NCBI RefSeq assembly: GCF_016909175.1
Contig: NZ_JAFBFI010000017.1
Coordinates: 1 to 64,000 of the forward strand
Direction of reading: 5' to 3'
Source: Peribacillus deserti
Lineage (GTDB): Bacteria > Bacillota > Bacilli > Bacillales > DSM-1321
DNA length: 64,000 nt
Under the pieces are notes generated by a model, which was given only the letters and a program-made list of their open reading frames with translations, had not been told where the DNA came from and did no database searches. The translations under genes were made by a program, and so were the position numbers. This document shows positions 19,957 to 27,700 of the stretch, piece by piece (position 1 is the stretch's first letter; every line of letters starts with the position of its first letter).

Positions 19957-20739
19957 TCAGCCACTAAAATAACCTTCCATAAAATATTCAGATGGCTTAG
20001 TGAATGTAGCACTTTCTGAAATGTATTTATTTTTTTTATACTTTGAAACCGCATGGAACCCGCATGAATACCCTATCATTTTTGGAAACCTTCCTAACCC
20101 ATACAGGAGCTGATCATGTAACGTATCATTCTTTTTTAAATCCAGATGCGGCTTAATATATTTTTCCCCCAGTCTTAATGCAGCATTCGAATTATAAAAC
20201 CGGGTCCACTCAGCAAGGTAAGATGCACCTACATTTCTTGCTACAGCATGTTCTGCGAGTCCCTCAAGAACGATAGAATCCATTAGAGTATAATCATTAA
20301 TATCCTTTTTTAAAGAATTAAGCCTGCAGACATGATGATATTCATGAACAAAAACAGCTTCAAGCTCCTTCTCGGAAAGGCCTGGAGTATAAAACAAAAA
20401 CATCTTATCCTTAAATGCCAATCCTGACTTATTTCCTTTATTTGAATGAAACATACCGGCACTTCCATGAGGAAAAATAAATATAGGGATGTCCGGCCCG
20501 CCCCAGCTTTTTTTATAAAATTTAAAGAAGCCTTCAACTTTAGTCCATACTTTATTTTCTACTAGCTTAGTAAATTCACTTGAAGTTCTCCCATTATATT
20601 TGTACATGCCATTTCTGGCCAAATAATTATAAACTCTTTGCTCAGAATCCTCGTGGAATAATTTTTTGAGCTTTTTACATATTTCTAGAGGATTTTTCAA
20701 GGAAACTTTTAACCATTCATCCGTCTTCAGAACTCCCAT
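19957..20739 (-). CDS. yjaZ: predicted zinc protease YjaZ (DUF2268)
   Basis: 260-residue soluble protein with a gluzincin-type zinc site: HEYHH at residues 132-136 and a downstream EGLAEH segment supplying a third ligand. This fits the DUF2268 family of predicted Zn-dependent proteases. ATG preceded by GGAGGAGGG. It lies downstream of fabF in the same direction, but a repeat-containing gap of 400 bp separates them. Substrate unknown. Confidence 0.87.
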   Translation of the reverse strand: MGVLKTDEWLKVSLKNPLEICKKLKKLFHEDSEQRVYNYLARNGMYKYNGRTSSEFTKLVENKVWTKVEGFFKFYKKSWGGPDIPIFIFPHGSAGMFHSNKGNKSGLAFKDKMFLFYTPGLSEKELEAVFVHEYHHVCRLNSLKKDINDYTLMDSIVLEGLAEHAVARNVGASYLAEWTRFYNSNAALRLGEKYIKPHLDLKKNDTLHDQLLYGLGRFPKMIGYSCGFHAVSKYKKNKYISESATFTKPSEYFMEGYFSG

Positions 20740-20889
20740 ATTCCCTCCTCCCTTTCAGCGATGATGTATTATATGCTTGAGGCTTTAGGGTTGTTATTAG
20801 TCTCATTCTCACAATTTACTTTAATGCCGGCCATTAGGCGGATGCAGGTATGTATGATGATGGTAAAACTCAGGATTTAAAAATAGCTG

Positions 20890-21005
20890 TTAAACTTGCC
20901 TGTTGATTGCCAGCGAAGGGCACTCGCTTTCCTCGGGCGATCCGGGAACCGGCTCTCCCGATTACGCCTGCGGGGTTTCCCTTGACCTGTTTGCTTGCAG
21001 GAGTC
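20890..21005 (+). repeat. solo copy of second intergenic repeat family
   Basis: Starts with TTAAACTTGCCTGTTGATTG (identical to 6158-6177) and continues CGCTTTCCTCGGGCGATCCG and TACGCCTGCGGGGTTTCCCT, matching the interrupted copy near 6390-6455. Hairpin-forming, GC-rich and noncoding. It sits between yjaZ and the fabF terminator. Similar repeats are common between genes in Bacillaceae. Confidence 0.8.
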
Positions 21006-21100
21006 CCAGTATCCTCTAAAATGAACATAGTCCAAAATCAAAAATGAGCTAAAACTTAGCGTAATAATAAAGGATTCTGTCCAAAAAGGATCCACAAAAA

Positions 21101-21130
21101 AACCTCTTGAAGAATATTCTCCAGGAGGTT
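21101..21130 (-). terminator. fabHF operon terminator
   Basis: 9-bp stem AACCTCTTG / CAGGAGGTT (one G-U) around a self-complementary AGAATATTCT, followed on the minus strand by a T-run. Confidence 0.8.
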
Positions 21131-21140
21131 GCTAAAGGTT

Positions 21141-22379
21141 TTATTGGTATTTTTTAAATACTAAAGTGGCATTATGTCCGCCGAAACCAAGCGAGTTACT
21201 CATAGCAGCTTGTACTTCCATTTCTCGTGCTTTGTTGGGAACATAATCCAAGTCGCATTCCGGGTCGGCTTCCTCAAGATTGATGGTAGGAGGAACCAAA
21301 TTATTTTTGATCGCAAGTACCGTTAGGATTGCTTCAACTCCGCCTGCTGCTCCTAATAAATGTCCGGTCATCGATTTTGTAGAACTAATAGCTACGTGTG
21401 CGGCACTTTCGCCAAACACTTCTTTTATAGCCATGGTCTCAAATTTGTCATTATATGGGGTGCTTGTTCCATGTGCATTAATGTATTGAATCTCGCTCGG
21501 TTCAAGCCCTGCATCTTTAATGGCCATCTTCATGGCTCTCGCTCCGCCTTCGCCGCCTGGTGATGGTGCCGTTATATGATGCGCATCCCCAGTAGCTCCA
21601 TATCCTACAATTTCTGCATAGATTTCTGCTCCTCTTGCAAGTGCATGTTCCAGATCCTCTAATACAATAATTCCCGCTCCTTCACCAATTACAAATCCGT
21701 CCCGGTTTTTATCAAAAGGCCGGCTCGCCGTTTTTGGATCCGGATTCGTGGTTAGTGCAGTATTGGCGCAGAAGCCGGCAATTGCCATTCTTGTAATGGG
21801 GGCTTCGGAGCCGCCGGTAATCATAACATCCGCATCTCCGCGCTGAATCACTTTAAAAGCATCACCGATTGAATTGGTACCTGTAGCACATGCAGTCACC
21901 GTGCAGGAATTGAATCCTTTTGCACCTAGGATGATAGAAACCTGGCCAGCAGCCATATCGGGAATCATCATCGGAACAAAAAATGGGCTTACTCGGCGCG
22001 GCCCTCTGTTAAGGAGGGTTTCAAACTGGTTTTCGAACGTTTCCATACCGCCTATTCCGGAACCGATCCATACACCTACCCGCGGTGCGTTTTCTTCAGT
22101 AATTTCGAGTTTAGCATCCTTAACCGCCATCAATGAAGCTGCTACTGCATATTGAGTGAAACGATCCATTTTTCTTGCATCTTTTCTATCAATAAAATCC
22201 TCAGATTTAAAATCGTTAATTTCAGCTGCCACTTTTGCCGGATAATCCTCTGCATTAACCCTCGTTAACTGGCCCACACCTGAAATTCCAGCAACAGCGT
22301 TCTGCCAAAAGCTTTCTGTATTATTCCCAATCGGAGTAAGGGAGCCTAATCCTGTTACTACAACTCTGCGTTTAGTCAT
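21141..22379 (-). CDS. fabF: 3-oxoacyl-ACP synthase II FabF
   Basis: Condensing enzyme of fatty acid elongation (412 aa), extending acyl-ACP with malonyl-ACP in the cytosol. Thiolase-fold catalytic triad: Cys164 (TACATGTNS), His303 ([11 protein letters not shown]) and His340 (TGHLLGAAG). Follows fabH after 41 bp with its own AAGGAAG site, forming the fabHF operon. Regulated with fabH through the FapR site at 23405. Confidence 0.97.
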   Translation of the reverse strand: MTKRRVVVTGLGSLTPIGNNTESFWQNAVAGISGVGQLTRVNAEDYPAKVAAEINDFKSEDFIDRKDARKMDRFTQYAVAASLMAVKDAKLEITEENAPRVGVWIGSGIGGMETFENQFETLLNRGPRRVSPFFVPMMIPDMAAGQVSIILGAKGFNSCTVTACATGTNSIGDAFKVIQRGDADVMITGGSEAPITRMAIAGFCANTALTTNPDPKTASRPFDKNRDGFVIGEGAGIIVLEDLEHALARGAEIYAEIVGYGATGDAHHITAPSPGGEGGARAMKMAIKDAGLEPSEIQYINAHGTSTPYNDKFETMAIKEVFGESAAHVAISSTKSMTGHLLGAAGGVEAILTVLAIKNNLVPPTINLEEADPECDLDYVPNKAREMEVQAAMSNSLGFGGHNATLVFKKYQ

Positions 22380-22420
22380 TATAATTCTTCCTTTCTTAAA
22401 TGAAAATTAATCTGTTTGAA

Positions 22421-23356
22421 CTATTTGCCCCAGCGTAAAGCAATGGCTCCCCATGTCAAGCCTCCGCCAAAACCGACCATTACCAGACAATCGCCATCTT
22501 TAACTTTACCAGCTTCAAGTTCATCCACTAGAGAGAGAGGGATAGAAGCTGCAGACGTGTTTCCGTATTTATGAACAGTGGAGGACATCTTTTCAGGAGG
22601 AAGCTCTAATCTTTCCCTGGCCGATTCCATGATTCGGATATTTGCCTGATGCGGGATCAGCAAGTCTACATCCTCTTTTGTAAGACCAGCTTTTTTTAGA
22701 ACATTTACACTCGATTCACCCATCTGGCGCACCGCAAACTTGAAAACTTCTCTCCCATTCATGCTTAGATACAAACCATCCTGGAGCAAATATTTCCCGC
22801 CAGAACCATCTGCCCCTAATTCAAATGAAAGGATCCCTTTATCATCGGATACTGGCCCCATTAGGACGGCACCGGCGCCGTCCCCAAAAAGAACAGCAGT
22901 ATTGCGGTCATCCCAATTTGTTATCTTCGAAAGTTTTTCTACACCCACTATTAATACATGCTTATAGGATCCTGTTTTGATGAACTGGCTTGCAGTAATC
23001 ATGCCATACATAAATCCGGCGCATGCAGCACTCAAATCCATAGCTGCAGCTTTTTTAGCTCCCAGTTTTTCCTGGAGCATACAGGAAACACTTGGGAAAG
23101 GACGATCAGGCGTAACTGTAGCTACGAGAATTAAATCAATCTCTTCCGGGGAAATCTGCGCATTCTCAATTGCCTTTTTAGCCGCCTCATAGGCCATATC
23201 AGATGTATTTACATCATCTGCTGCAATTCTTCGCTCCTGTATGCCGGTTCTTGTACGAATCCACTCATCGGATGTATCGACCATTTTTTCAAGGTCAAAG
23301 TTTGTAAGGATTTTTTCAGGCAGATATCTGCCTATCCCGATTATACCTGCATTCAT
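22421..23356 (-). CDS. fabH: 3-oxoacyl-ACP synthase III FabH
   Basis: Initiates fatty acid synthesis by condensing acyl-CoA primers with malonyl-ACP (311 aa). Catalytic triad Cys112 (DLSAACAGF), His236 (PHQANIRI) and Asn266 (YGNTSAAS). In bacilli this enzyme type prefers branched primers. First gene of the operon; ATG with GAGGGG upstream. Promoter and FapR operator are readable in the upstream gap. B. subtilis has two FabH proteins; this one is syntenic with FabHA. Confidence 0.96.
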   Translation of the reverse strand: MNAGIIGIGRYLPEKILTNFDLEKMVDTSDEWIRTRTGIQERRIAADDVNTSDMAYEAAKKAIENAQISPEEIDLILVATVTPDRPFPSVSCMLQEKLGAKKAAAMDLSAACAGFMYGMITASQFIKTGSYKHVLIVGVEKLSKITNWDDRNTAVLFGDGAGAVLMGPVSDDKGILSFELGADGSGGKYLLQDGLYLSMNGREVFKFAVRQMGESSVNVLKKAGLTKEDVDLLIPHQANIRIMESARERLELPPEKMSSTVHKYGNTSAASIPLSLVDELEAGKVKDGDCLVMVGFGGGLTWGAIALRWGK

Positions 23357-23404
23357 TTAAACAACCCCTCTATTTTCAATATCCAAATGAATTATTATCA
23401 ATTA

Positions 23405-23421
23405 TTAAGACTTGGTACTAA
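23405..23421 (-). promoter_or_regulatory. FapR operator of fabHF
   Basis: The minus strand reads TTAGTACCAAGTCTTAA, agreeing with the FapR consensus of an inverted TTAGTACC/TCTTAA type. It directly follows, and by one base overlaps, the -10 box, so bound FapR would cover the transcription start; malonyl-CoA would relieve repression. Confidence 0.88.
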
Positions 23422-23449
23422 TTTTAACTAAAAACCTGAAATCTGGCAA
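23421..23449 (-). promoter_or_regulatory. fabHF sigma-A promoter
   Basis: Minus strand: -35 TTGCCA (23444-23449), 17-bp spacer, -10 TAAAAT (23421-23426). Its position immediately upstream of the FapR operator supports the assignment. Confidence 0.8.
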
Positions 23450-23566
23450 TAGATTACCTTGGTGCTCTCTGATAATTCTTGCCTTATCATGGCGGCTTCA
23501 GTCTAGTCCAACTTAGATATTTGTACATATAGTACAAGTGAGGATAGCAAAGGAGGTTAAAACATA

Positions 23567-23803
23567 ATGGCTTCTAACAAAGGGAAACATGACAGAATTT
23601 CTGATTTTATGTTTGGAACTAAAAACCATAGACAGCACAGCAATTCAGACGAACATGATAAGCTTGCTGAATTGATGTCAAAAATTGATCTTGACCAGCT
23701 CTTGAATCAGGTGGACAGCATCATGACTGTATATGATCAATTTAAACCAGCAATTAAGCAGCTTAGCCCGATCATGGATATCATTCTAAAGAGAAAAAAA
23801 TAA
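23567..23803 (+). CDS. small acidic/basic protein, YjzB position
   Basis: 78-residue soluble protein: a polar, His/Lys-rich N-terminal half and a helical C-terminal part (LDQLLNQVDSIMTVYDQFKPAIKQLSP) resembling the short helical tails of Bacillus YppG/YqfQ-like spore proteins. ATG with AAGGAGG upstream. It is divergent from fabH and convergent with comZ, matching the location of yjzB in B. subtilis, but sequence identity is not verified. Function unknown. Confidence 0.7.
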   Translation: MASNKGKHDRISDFMFGTKNHRQHSNSDEHDKLAELMSKIDLDQLLNQVDSIMTVYDQFKPAIKQLSPIMDIILKRKK

Positions 23804-23826
23804 AAAGCTGCAGAGAGCAGCTTTTT
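23802..23826. terminator. bidirectional terminator near comZ
   Basis: 10-bp stem AAAAAGCTGC / GCAGCTTTTT with a 5-nt loop, between convergent genes. Confidence 0.85.
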
Positions 23827-23855
23827 TTATTGCAGAAAATTCACTAGGTGAAAAT

Positions 23856-24041
23856 CTATTCTTTAGCATCCTGTCTTCCAAGCTCATAGGCTTCCTGCAT
23901 AACTTTCTGGAATAAATCCATAAAGTGCGGCAGCATGTCCATAGAAAGTTCAATCCCGGCTTCATCAAGTTTTGCTTTCGCATCAGGAAAATACTTCATG
24001 GCAATCGCCATAAATTCCATGTTTTTATTTTGCTGGTCCAT
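23856..24041 (-). CDS. comZ: ComG operon repressor ComZ
   Basis: 61-residue protein that in B. subtilis lowers comG expression and hence competence pilus assembly. The sequence (EFMAIAMKYFPDAKAKLDEAGIELSMDMLPHFMDLFQKVMQEAYELG) aligns well with ComZ as I recall it. ATG with AAGGAGAGA upstream. In B. subtilis comZ is co-transcribed with med, which promotes comK expression. Here no med ORF is present upstream: 280 bp of noncoding DNA separates comZ from yjaV. Confidence 0.9.
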   Translation of the reverse strand: MDQQNKNMEFMAIAMKYFPDAKAKLDEAGIELSMDMLPHFMDLFQKVMQEAYELGRQDAKE

Positions 24042-24322
24042 ATCATTCTCTCCTTTTTATACGATTCCCTAATATTATAGCTTAATTTACTCTTTTTAAT
24101 GGAATTAGAAGGATTAATTATTATGGACCTTTAAAATTACAGAATTCAGGTCACAAGACCTGCTTGTTCCCTTGACTAGGACCAGACGAGAATACAGCTC
24201 ATTACATGTCGTTTTCCAATTGGCTTTTTTCACCCACACTTGGTTTTAGCACTCATACTCATAGACCTCTTCCAGCTACAAAAGGACTAAGGAATCATCA
24301 TTCTGATCTTAAGTCCTCAGTA
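24042..24322. other. noncoding gap where med is expected
   Basis: 281 bp between yjaV and comZ. No ORF of note on either strand. Partial complementarity of AGGACTAAGGA (24282-24292) with TCTTAAGTCCT (24307-24317) may be a weak yjaV terminator. I see no remnant of a med-like lipoprotein gene. Confidence 0.5.
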
Positions 24323-25129
24323 TTAAAATCTTTTCCAGCCGATTAATTGCTGATTCATTCTATAATGATCGATTTGTTTCGCTATTCCTGATTCAGGAGA
24401 GGTCCTTAAAGGAATCATGCAGTTTGTTTCCACGTTTGGCTCTTGTTCTGTGACCTTGTTCCTTGAAACTTCGATCTGCTCTTGAGGAAAGATTTCTTTT
24501 GCACATAAATCCCATTGATTCTCTGCAGAGCTTTCTATAACAATTTCTTTAAGCGGGGAAGCCAGTATGGAGGGCAATTCATCCATTAAATCTTCAATAT
24601 AAATGGCGTCTCTGCTATATTCCTCTCTAATAATAGCACTTAATTTCTCTGTCTCTACCCCTTGGATGCATGCTTGAAAAGCCATTCCTTCTGGCTGCCA
24701 GGCCCCGTACACAGTTGGAAGAAGTACAATTTTGCAGACTTCATTTTGTAAACTGAGAATTTTCATTTCTTCTTCTTTTTCTATAGGACCGATCAGAAAG
24801 GTTCTCTTTGCTGTACGTTCGGATTTTTTATTAATGGAGTTTAATAGTTCAAGCGTCTTTTCACTACCAATAGCTGAGACCTTATAAAAATCATAATAAG
24901 AAATATAGACCATCACCTCTTCATCTTCATTCCAGGCATTATTCCATTCCTCGATCGAAAAAAAAGAGAAGTTATCATTTCTTCCTATTTCCATACATTT
25001 GTCCTCGAAGCTTGAATTTACCTCGCTTCTCCAGTCAATGCCTATTACTTCATTCCCTAGCTCAAGCAGTTTTTTACATAGATGAAAACCTATAAATTGA
25101 AAATTTCCCACTACAATATGCTTCAGCAT
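24323..25129 (-). CDS. yjaV: NAD(P)-binding Rossmann-fold protein YjaV-like
   Basis: 268-residue protein beginning MLKHIVVGNFQFIGFHLCKKLLELGNEVIGIDW, an extended-SDR/epimerase-like nucleotide-binding start, although the glycine motif is degenerate (GNFQFIG). No obvious YxxxK catalytic pair. The ATG at 25129 follows GGGGGG; the further upstream ATG lies before that site. It follows yjaU and precedes comZ as in B. subtilis, which is the main support for the name. Substrate unknown. Confidence 0.7.
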   Translation of the reverse strand: MLKHIVVGNFQFIGFHLCKKLLELGNEVIGIDWRSEVNSSFEDKCMEIGRNDNFSFFSIEEWNNAWNEDEEVMVYISYYDFYKVSAIGSEKTLELLNSINKKSERTAKRTFLIGPIEKEEEMKILSLQNEVCKIVLLPTVYGAWQPEGMAFQACIQGVETEKLSAIIREEYSRDAIYIEDLMDELPSILASPLKEIVIESSAENQWDLCAKEIFPQEQIEVSRNKVTEQEPNVETNCMIPLRTSPESGIAKQIDHYRMNQQLIGWKRF

Positions 25130-25207
25130 GATCGTCTGGCCCCCCAAGATTGATCTGTTGGTGTATCTTATGCGTAAAAAAAGGGGGAATTTCGCTTTTT
25201 TTCGAAT

Positions 25208-25936
25208 TTAAAGGATATCTTCGAACTTTTTGAAAAACTGGCGGGCCTGCGCGGCGATTTTATAACGTTTTTCGGCTAAAAGGTACTGAACTTCAACCGC
25301 AATTTCTTCTTTTTGGCTGTCTATTAGGCGTTTATATAAATGAGACTGATCTTCTCCGCCCGTTCCAAGTACATGAATAATTTTTAAGGGGACATTAATA
25401 TCGAGGTAATCCGGATGGGCGTTGTTTTGAAAAAGTTCTCTTTGTTCCGTATCAAGTTCATAGGCTTCAGATAGTTCTTTCATTAGTCTATTCAGAAAAA
25501 ATTTACGCTCTTTCTCCCTTTGTATTTTTTCATTTAAGGAAAGGCATGGGTTAAGAAAAACAGCAGATCGCACATTTCCCTTAAGGAGTTTCATAAGCTT
25601 TAGGGCAGTCAGCGCTCCTGTCCCTTCTGCCAGGATATGAATCCGGTCATTTAAGATTTCACTTTTCATTATTAAATGGTGAAGGCGCTTAGCTAAAAAT
25701 ACAGATTTATCACTTCCCCAGTTAGCTCCATATAAGTTAGACGAATAAAGTGTATAGCCCGCCGATTTTAACTGGTTCAATATCTGTTCCCGTCCTGGAT
25801 GCTGCAGCCAAAAGCTGCTTTTCTCATCTACAAAATGGTTTCTCTCACCGATTATCATGATCGCGAACCCGCTTGGCCGGTCAGGATAGTATACGATATT
25901 CCATTGACCATCAAACTGGAAGGTACGTTGATTCAT
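25208..25936 (-). CDS. yjaU: alpha/beta hydrolase-like protein YjaU
   Basis: 242-residue protein with an alpha/beta-hydrolase layout: the strand-turn IHILAEGTGALTAL corresponds to the nucleophile elbow but reads GTGA rather than GxSxG, so catalytic competence is doubtful. A late KIIHVLGTGGEDQ segment fits the acid/His end of the fold. Syntenic with yjaU; 78 bp upstream of yjaV. Role unknown. Confidence 0.65.
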   Translation of the reverse strand: MNQRTFQFDGQWNIVYYPDRPSGFAIMIIGERNHFVDEKSSFWLQHPGREQILNQLKSAGYTLYSSNLYGANWGSDKSVFLAKRLHHLIMKSEILNDRIHILAEGTGALTALKLMKLLKGNVRSAVFLNPCLSLNEKIQREKERKFFLNRLMKELSEAYELDTEQRELFQNNAHPDYLDINVPLKIIHVLGTGGEDQSHLYKRLIDSQKEEIAVEVQYLLAEKRYKIAAQARQFFKKFEDIL

Positions 25937-26113
25937 TACCGGGTTCCCCTTTGTGTGCTGATTTTTATATATATGATTGTCCTATATTCTATAATATTAT
26001 AGAGGATCTCTAAATGCATGGGTGATCATATAAAAGAAATCAAAAAAATCCGTTTTTTAAATGGCTGGCTTATGATAAAATAGTGATGATGTAATAGGAT
26101 TGAGGTGAATTCT

Positions 26114-26302
26114 GTGAAAGTATTCTGGACCTTTTTCTGGACTTTTTTATTAGTTCAAATGCTTACATATGTAGTAAGCGCAATGAATGGTGTTAAGCCA
26201 GACTTCGCTCAAGGGGCAATCCTGGGTGTAGTCGTGACTGTTCTCATTTTAATTGTAGGCGCTATTATTCCTGATGAGCCTGCAAAAGCTTACCATCATT
26301 AA
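26114..26302 (+). CDS. yjzD: small membrane protein YjzD (DUF2929)
   Basis: 62-residue protein with two membrane helices (about 4-22 and 35-53), starting VKVFWTFFWTFLLVQMLTYVVSAMNG, which fits the DUF2929 family. Start is a GTG preceded by GAGGTG at 6 nt; the earlier GTG at 26105 lies inside the ribosome binding site. Followed by a terminator. Same neighbourhood as B. subtilis yjzD. Function unknown. Confidence 0.82.
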   Translation: MKVFWTFFWTFLLVQMLTYVVSAMNGVKPDFAQGAILGVVVTVLILIVGAIIPDEPAKAYHH

Positions 26303-26346
26303 TCTAAACCAAAAAGCGCCGTAAGTGCTATATTGGTGAACGTATA

Positions 26347-26373
26347 AAAGGGACTCCCACAGGAAGTCCCTTT
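26347..26373 (+). terminator. yjzD terminator
   Basis: 9-bp stem AAAGGGACT / AGTCCCTTT with a 9-nt loop, followed by TT. Confidence 0.85.
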
Positions 26374-26434
26374 TTACATGATCCCGGCGCGGGTGGACCT
26401 TGATTTTCCAGATTACCCGTATGCTCGTGCTCTG

Positions 26435-26620
26435 TTAATGCTGCGGTTTTGGTGCGTACGTCCACTGTCTTTCATGATTGGAAGTTTCGGGGAATGGTTC
26501 TCCTGCGTTCAGATGAATATTCCGCGGGTTGACTACCATGCTGCCGCCCACACCTACTTCTACATAATTCCCATTATTAGGTGCTTTATTTCCTGGTTTA
26601 AATCGATGATTCTGCCCCAT
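26435..26620 (-). CDS. yjzC: small conserved protein YjzC
   Basis: 61-residue soluble protein MGQNHRFKPGNKAPNNGNYVEV... with VVNPRNIHLNAGEPFPETSN, matching the YjzC family as I recall it. ATG with GGAGGGATAACC upstream. It lies between the argF end and yjzD, convergent with yjzD. Function unknown. Confidence 0.88.
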   Translation of the reverse strand: MGQNHRFKPGNKAPNNGNYVEVGVGGSMVVNPRNIHLNAGEPFPETSNHERQWTYAPKPQH

Positions 26621-26710
26621 TGGTTATCCCTCCTTTTCCCCATTATTATTAGCTAAAATACGGTGTCCATTACAAGATCATCACACCTTTTACTGAAGAC
26701 AATAAAAAAA

Positions 26711-26727
26711 CCGGGTTAAAAACCCGG
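26711..26727 (-). terminator. arginine operon terminator
   Basis: 7-bp stem CCGGGTT / AACCCGG with a 3-nt loop, followed on the minus strand by seven T. Confidence 0.88.
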
Positions 26728-26738
26728 ATTCTCTTTTC

Positions 26739-27698
26739 TTATTGCATTAAATCCACCAATAATGCCTTTTGCGCATGCAATCTATTCCCTGCTTGATGAA
26801 AGATGACAGAATTCGGGCCATCAATCACTTCACTCGTTACTTCCTCTCCCCGGTGGGCAGGAAGGCAATGCATAAAGAGGAAATTGTGCTTGGCACTCTG
26901 AATGAGATCACCATTAATTTGAAAGTCTTTAAACTTTTCCAGTCTTATTTCATTTTCTTTTTCCTGGCCCATACTAGTCCAGACATCTGAATATATAATA
27001 TCGGCATCTTTGACCGCTTCCGCAGCATCCCCAGTGACTATGATTTCGGCGCCATTCTTCTCTCCTTGCAGCTTCGCAGATTGTATACAAACCTGATTTG
27101 GCTCATAGTCATTTGGACATGCTATCGAAAAATGCATACCCATTTTAGCACAGGCAGCCATAAGGGAATGGGCCATATTATTCCCATCACCAATGTATGC
27201 CATCTTCAACCCCTTTAATGGACCTTTTATCTCCGAAATGGTCATTAAATCAGCCAGCGCCTGGCAGGGATGAGCTAAGTCAGTCAGCCCATTTATAACT
27301 GGAATGGATGCGTACTTAGCTAACTCTTCTACCCTTTCATGGCTGAAGGTCCGGATCATAATCCCATCTAAATACTCAGAAAGTACACGTGCTGTATCAG
27401 CAATGGTTTCTCCACGGCCAATCTGCAGATCATTGCTGCTTAGAAACAGCGCATTTCCGCCAAGCTGAAGCATTCCAACTTCAAAGGAAACTCTTGTACG
27501 GGTTGATGATTTTTCAAATATCATCCCCAGCGTTTTATCTTTTAGCGGAAGATAGCTTTCCCCCAAAGTTTTTTTAGCTTTAATCTTTTTTGCTGATTCC
27601 AGTATGCTTGCTATTTGATCCGAGGTAAAATCTGATATTGTAAGGAAATCCTTCTGGCCCAATATATTTCCTTTAACTGAAGGTGCACTATTCAACAT
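26739..27698 (-). CDS. argF: ornithine carbamoyltransferase
   Basis: Makes citrulline from ornithine and carbamoyl phosphate (319 aa). Carbamoyl-phosphate motif STRTR with FE (residues 64-70), HPCQ in the middle and HCLPAHRGE near the C-terminus. Last gene of argCJBD-carAB-argF; its ribosome binding site GAGGTAA overlaps the carB stop, which lies 2 nt before the ATG. The upstream carAB genes supply its carbamoyl phosphate. Confidence 0.97.
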   Translation of the reverse strand: MLNSAPSVKGNILGQKDFLTISDFTSDQIASILESAKKIKAKKTLGESYLPLKDKTLGMIFEKSSTRTRVSFEVGMLQLGGNALFLSSNDLQIGRGETIADTARVLSEYLDGIMIRTFSHERVEELAKYASIPVINGLTDLAHPCQALADLMTISEIKGPLKGLKMAYIGDGNNMAHSLMAACAKMGMHFSIACPNDYEPNQVCIQSAKLQGEKNGAEIIVTGDAAEAVKDADIIYSDVWTSMGQEKENEIRLEKFKDFQINGDLIQSAKHNFLFMHCLPAHRGEEVTSEVIDGPNSVIFHQAGNRLHAQKALLVDLMQ

Positions 27699-27700
27699 GA

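Noticed and set aside
24323-25129. Calling this gene med
   Set aside because: It has no lipoprotein signal peptide and begins with a Rossmann-like nucleotide-binding fold, so it fits yjaV and not the BMP-type Med lipoprotein.
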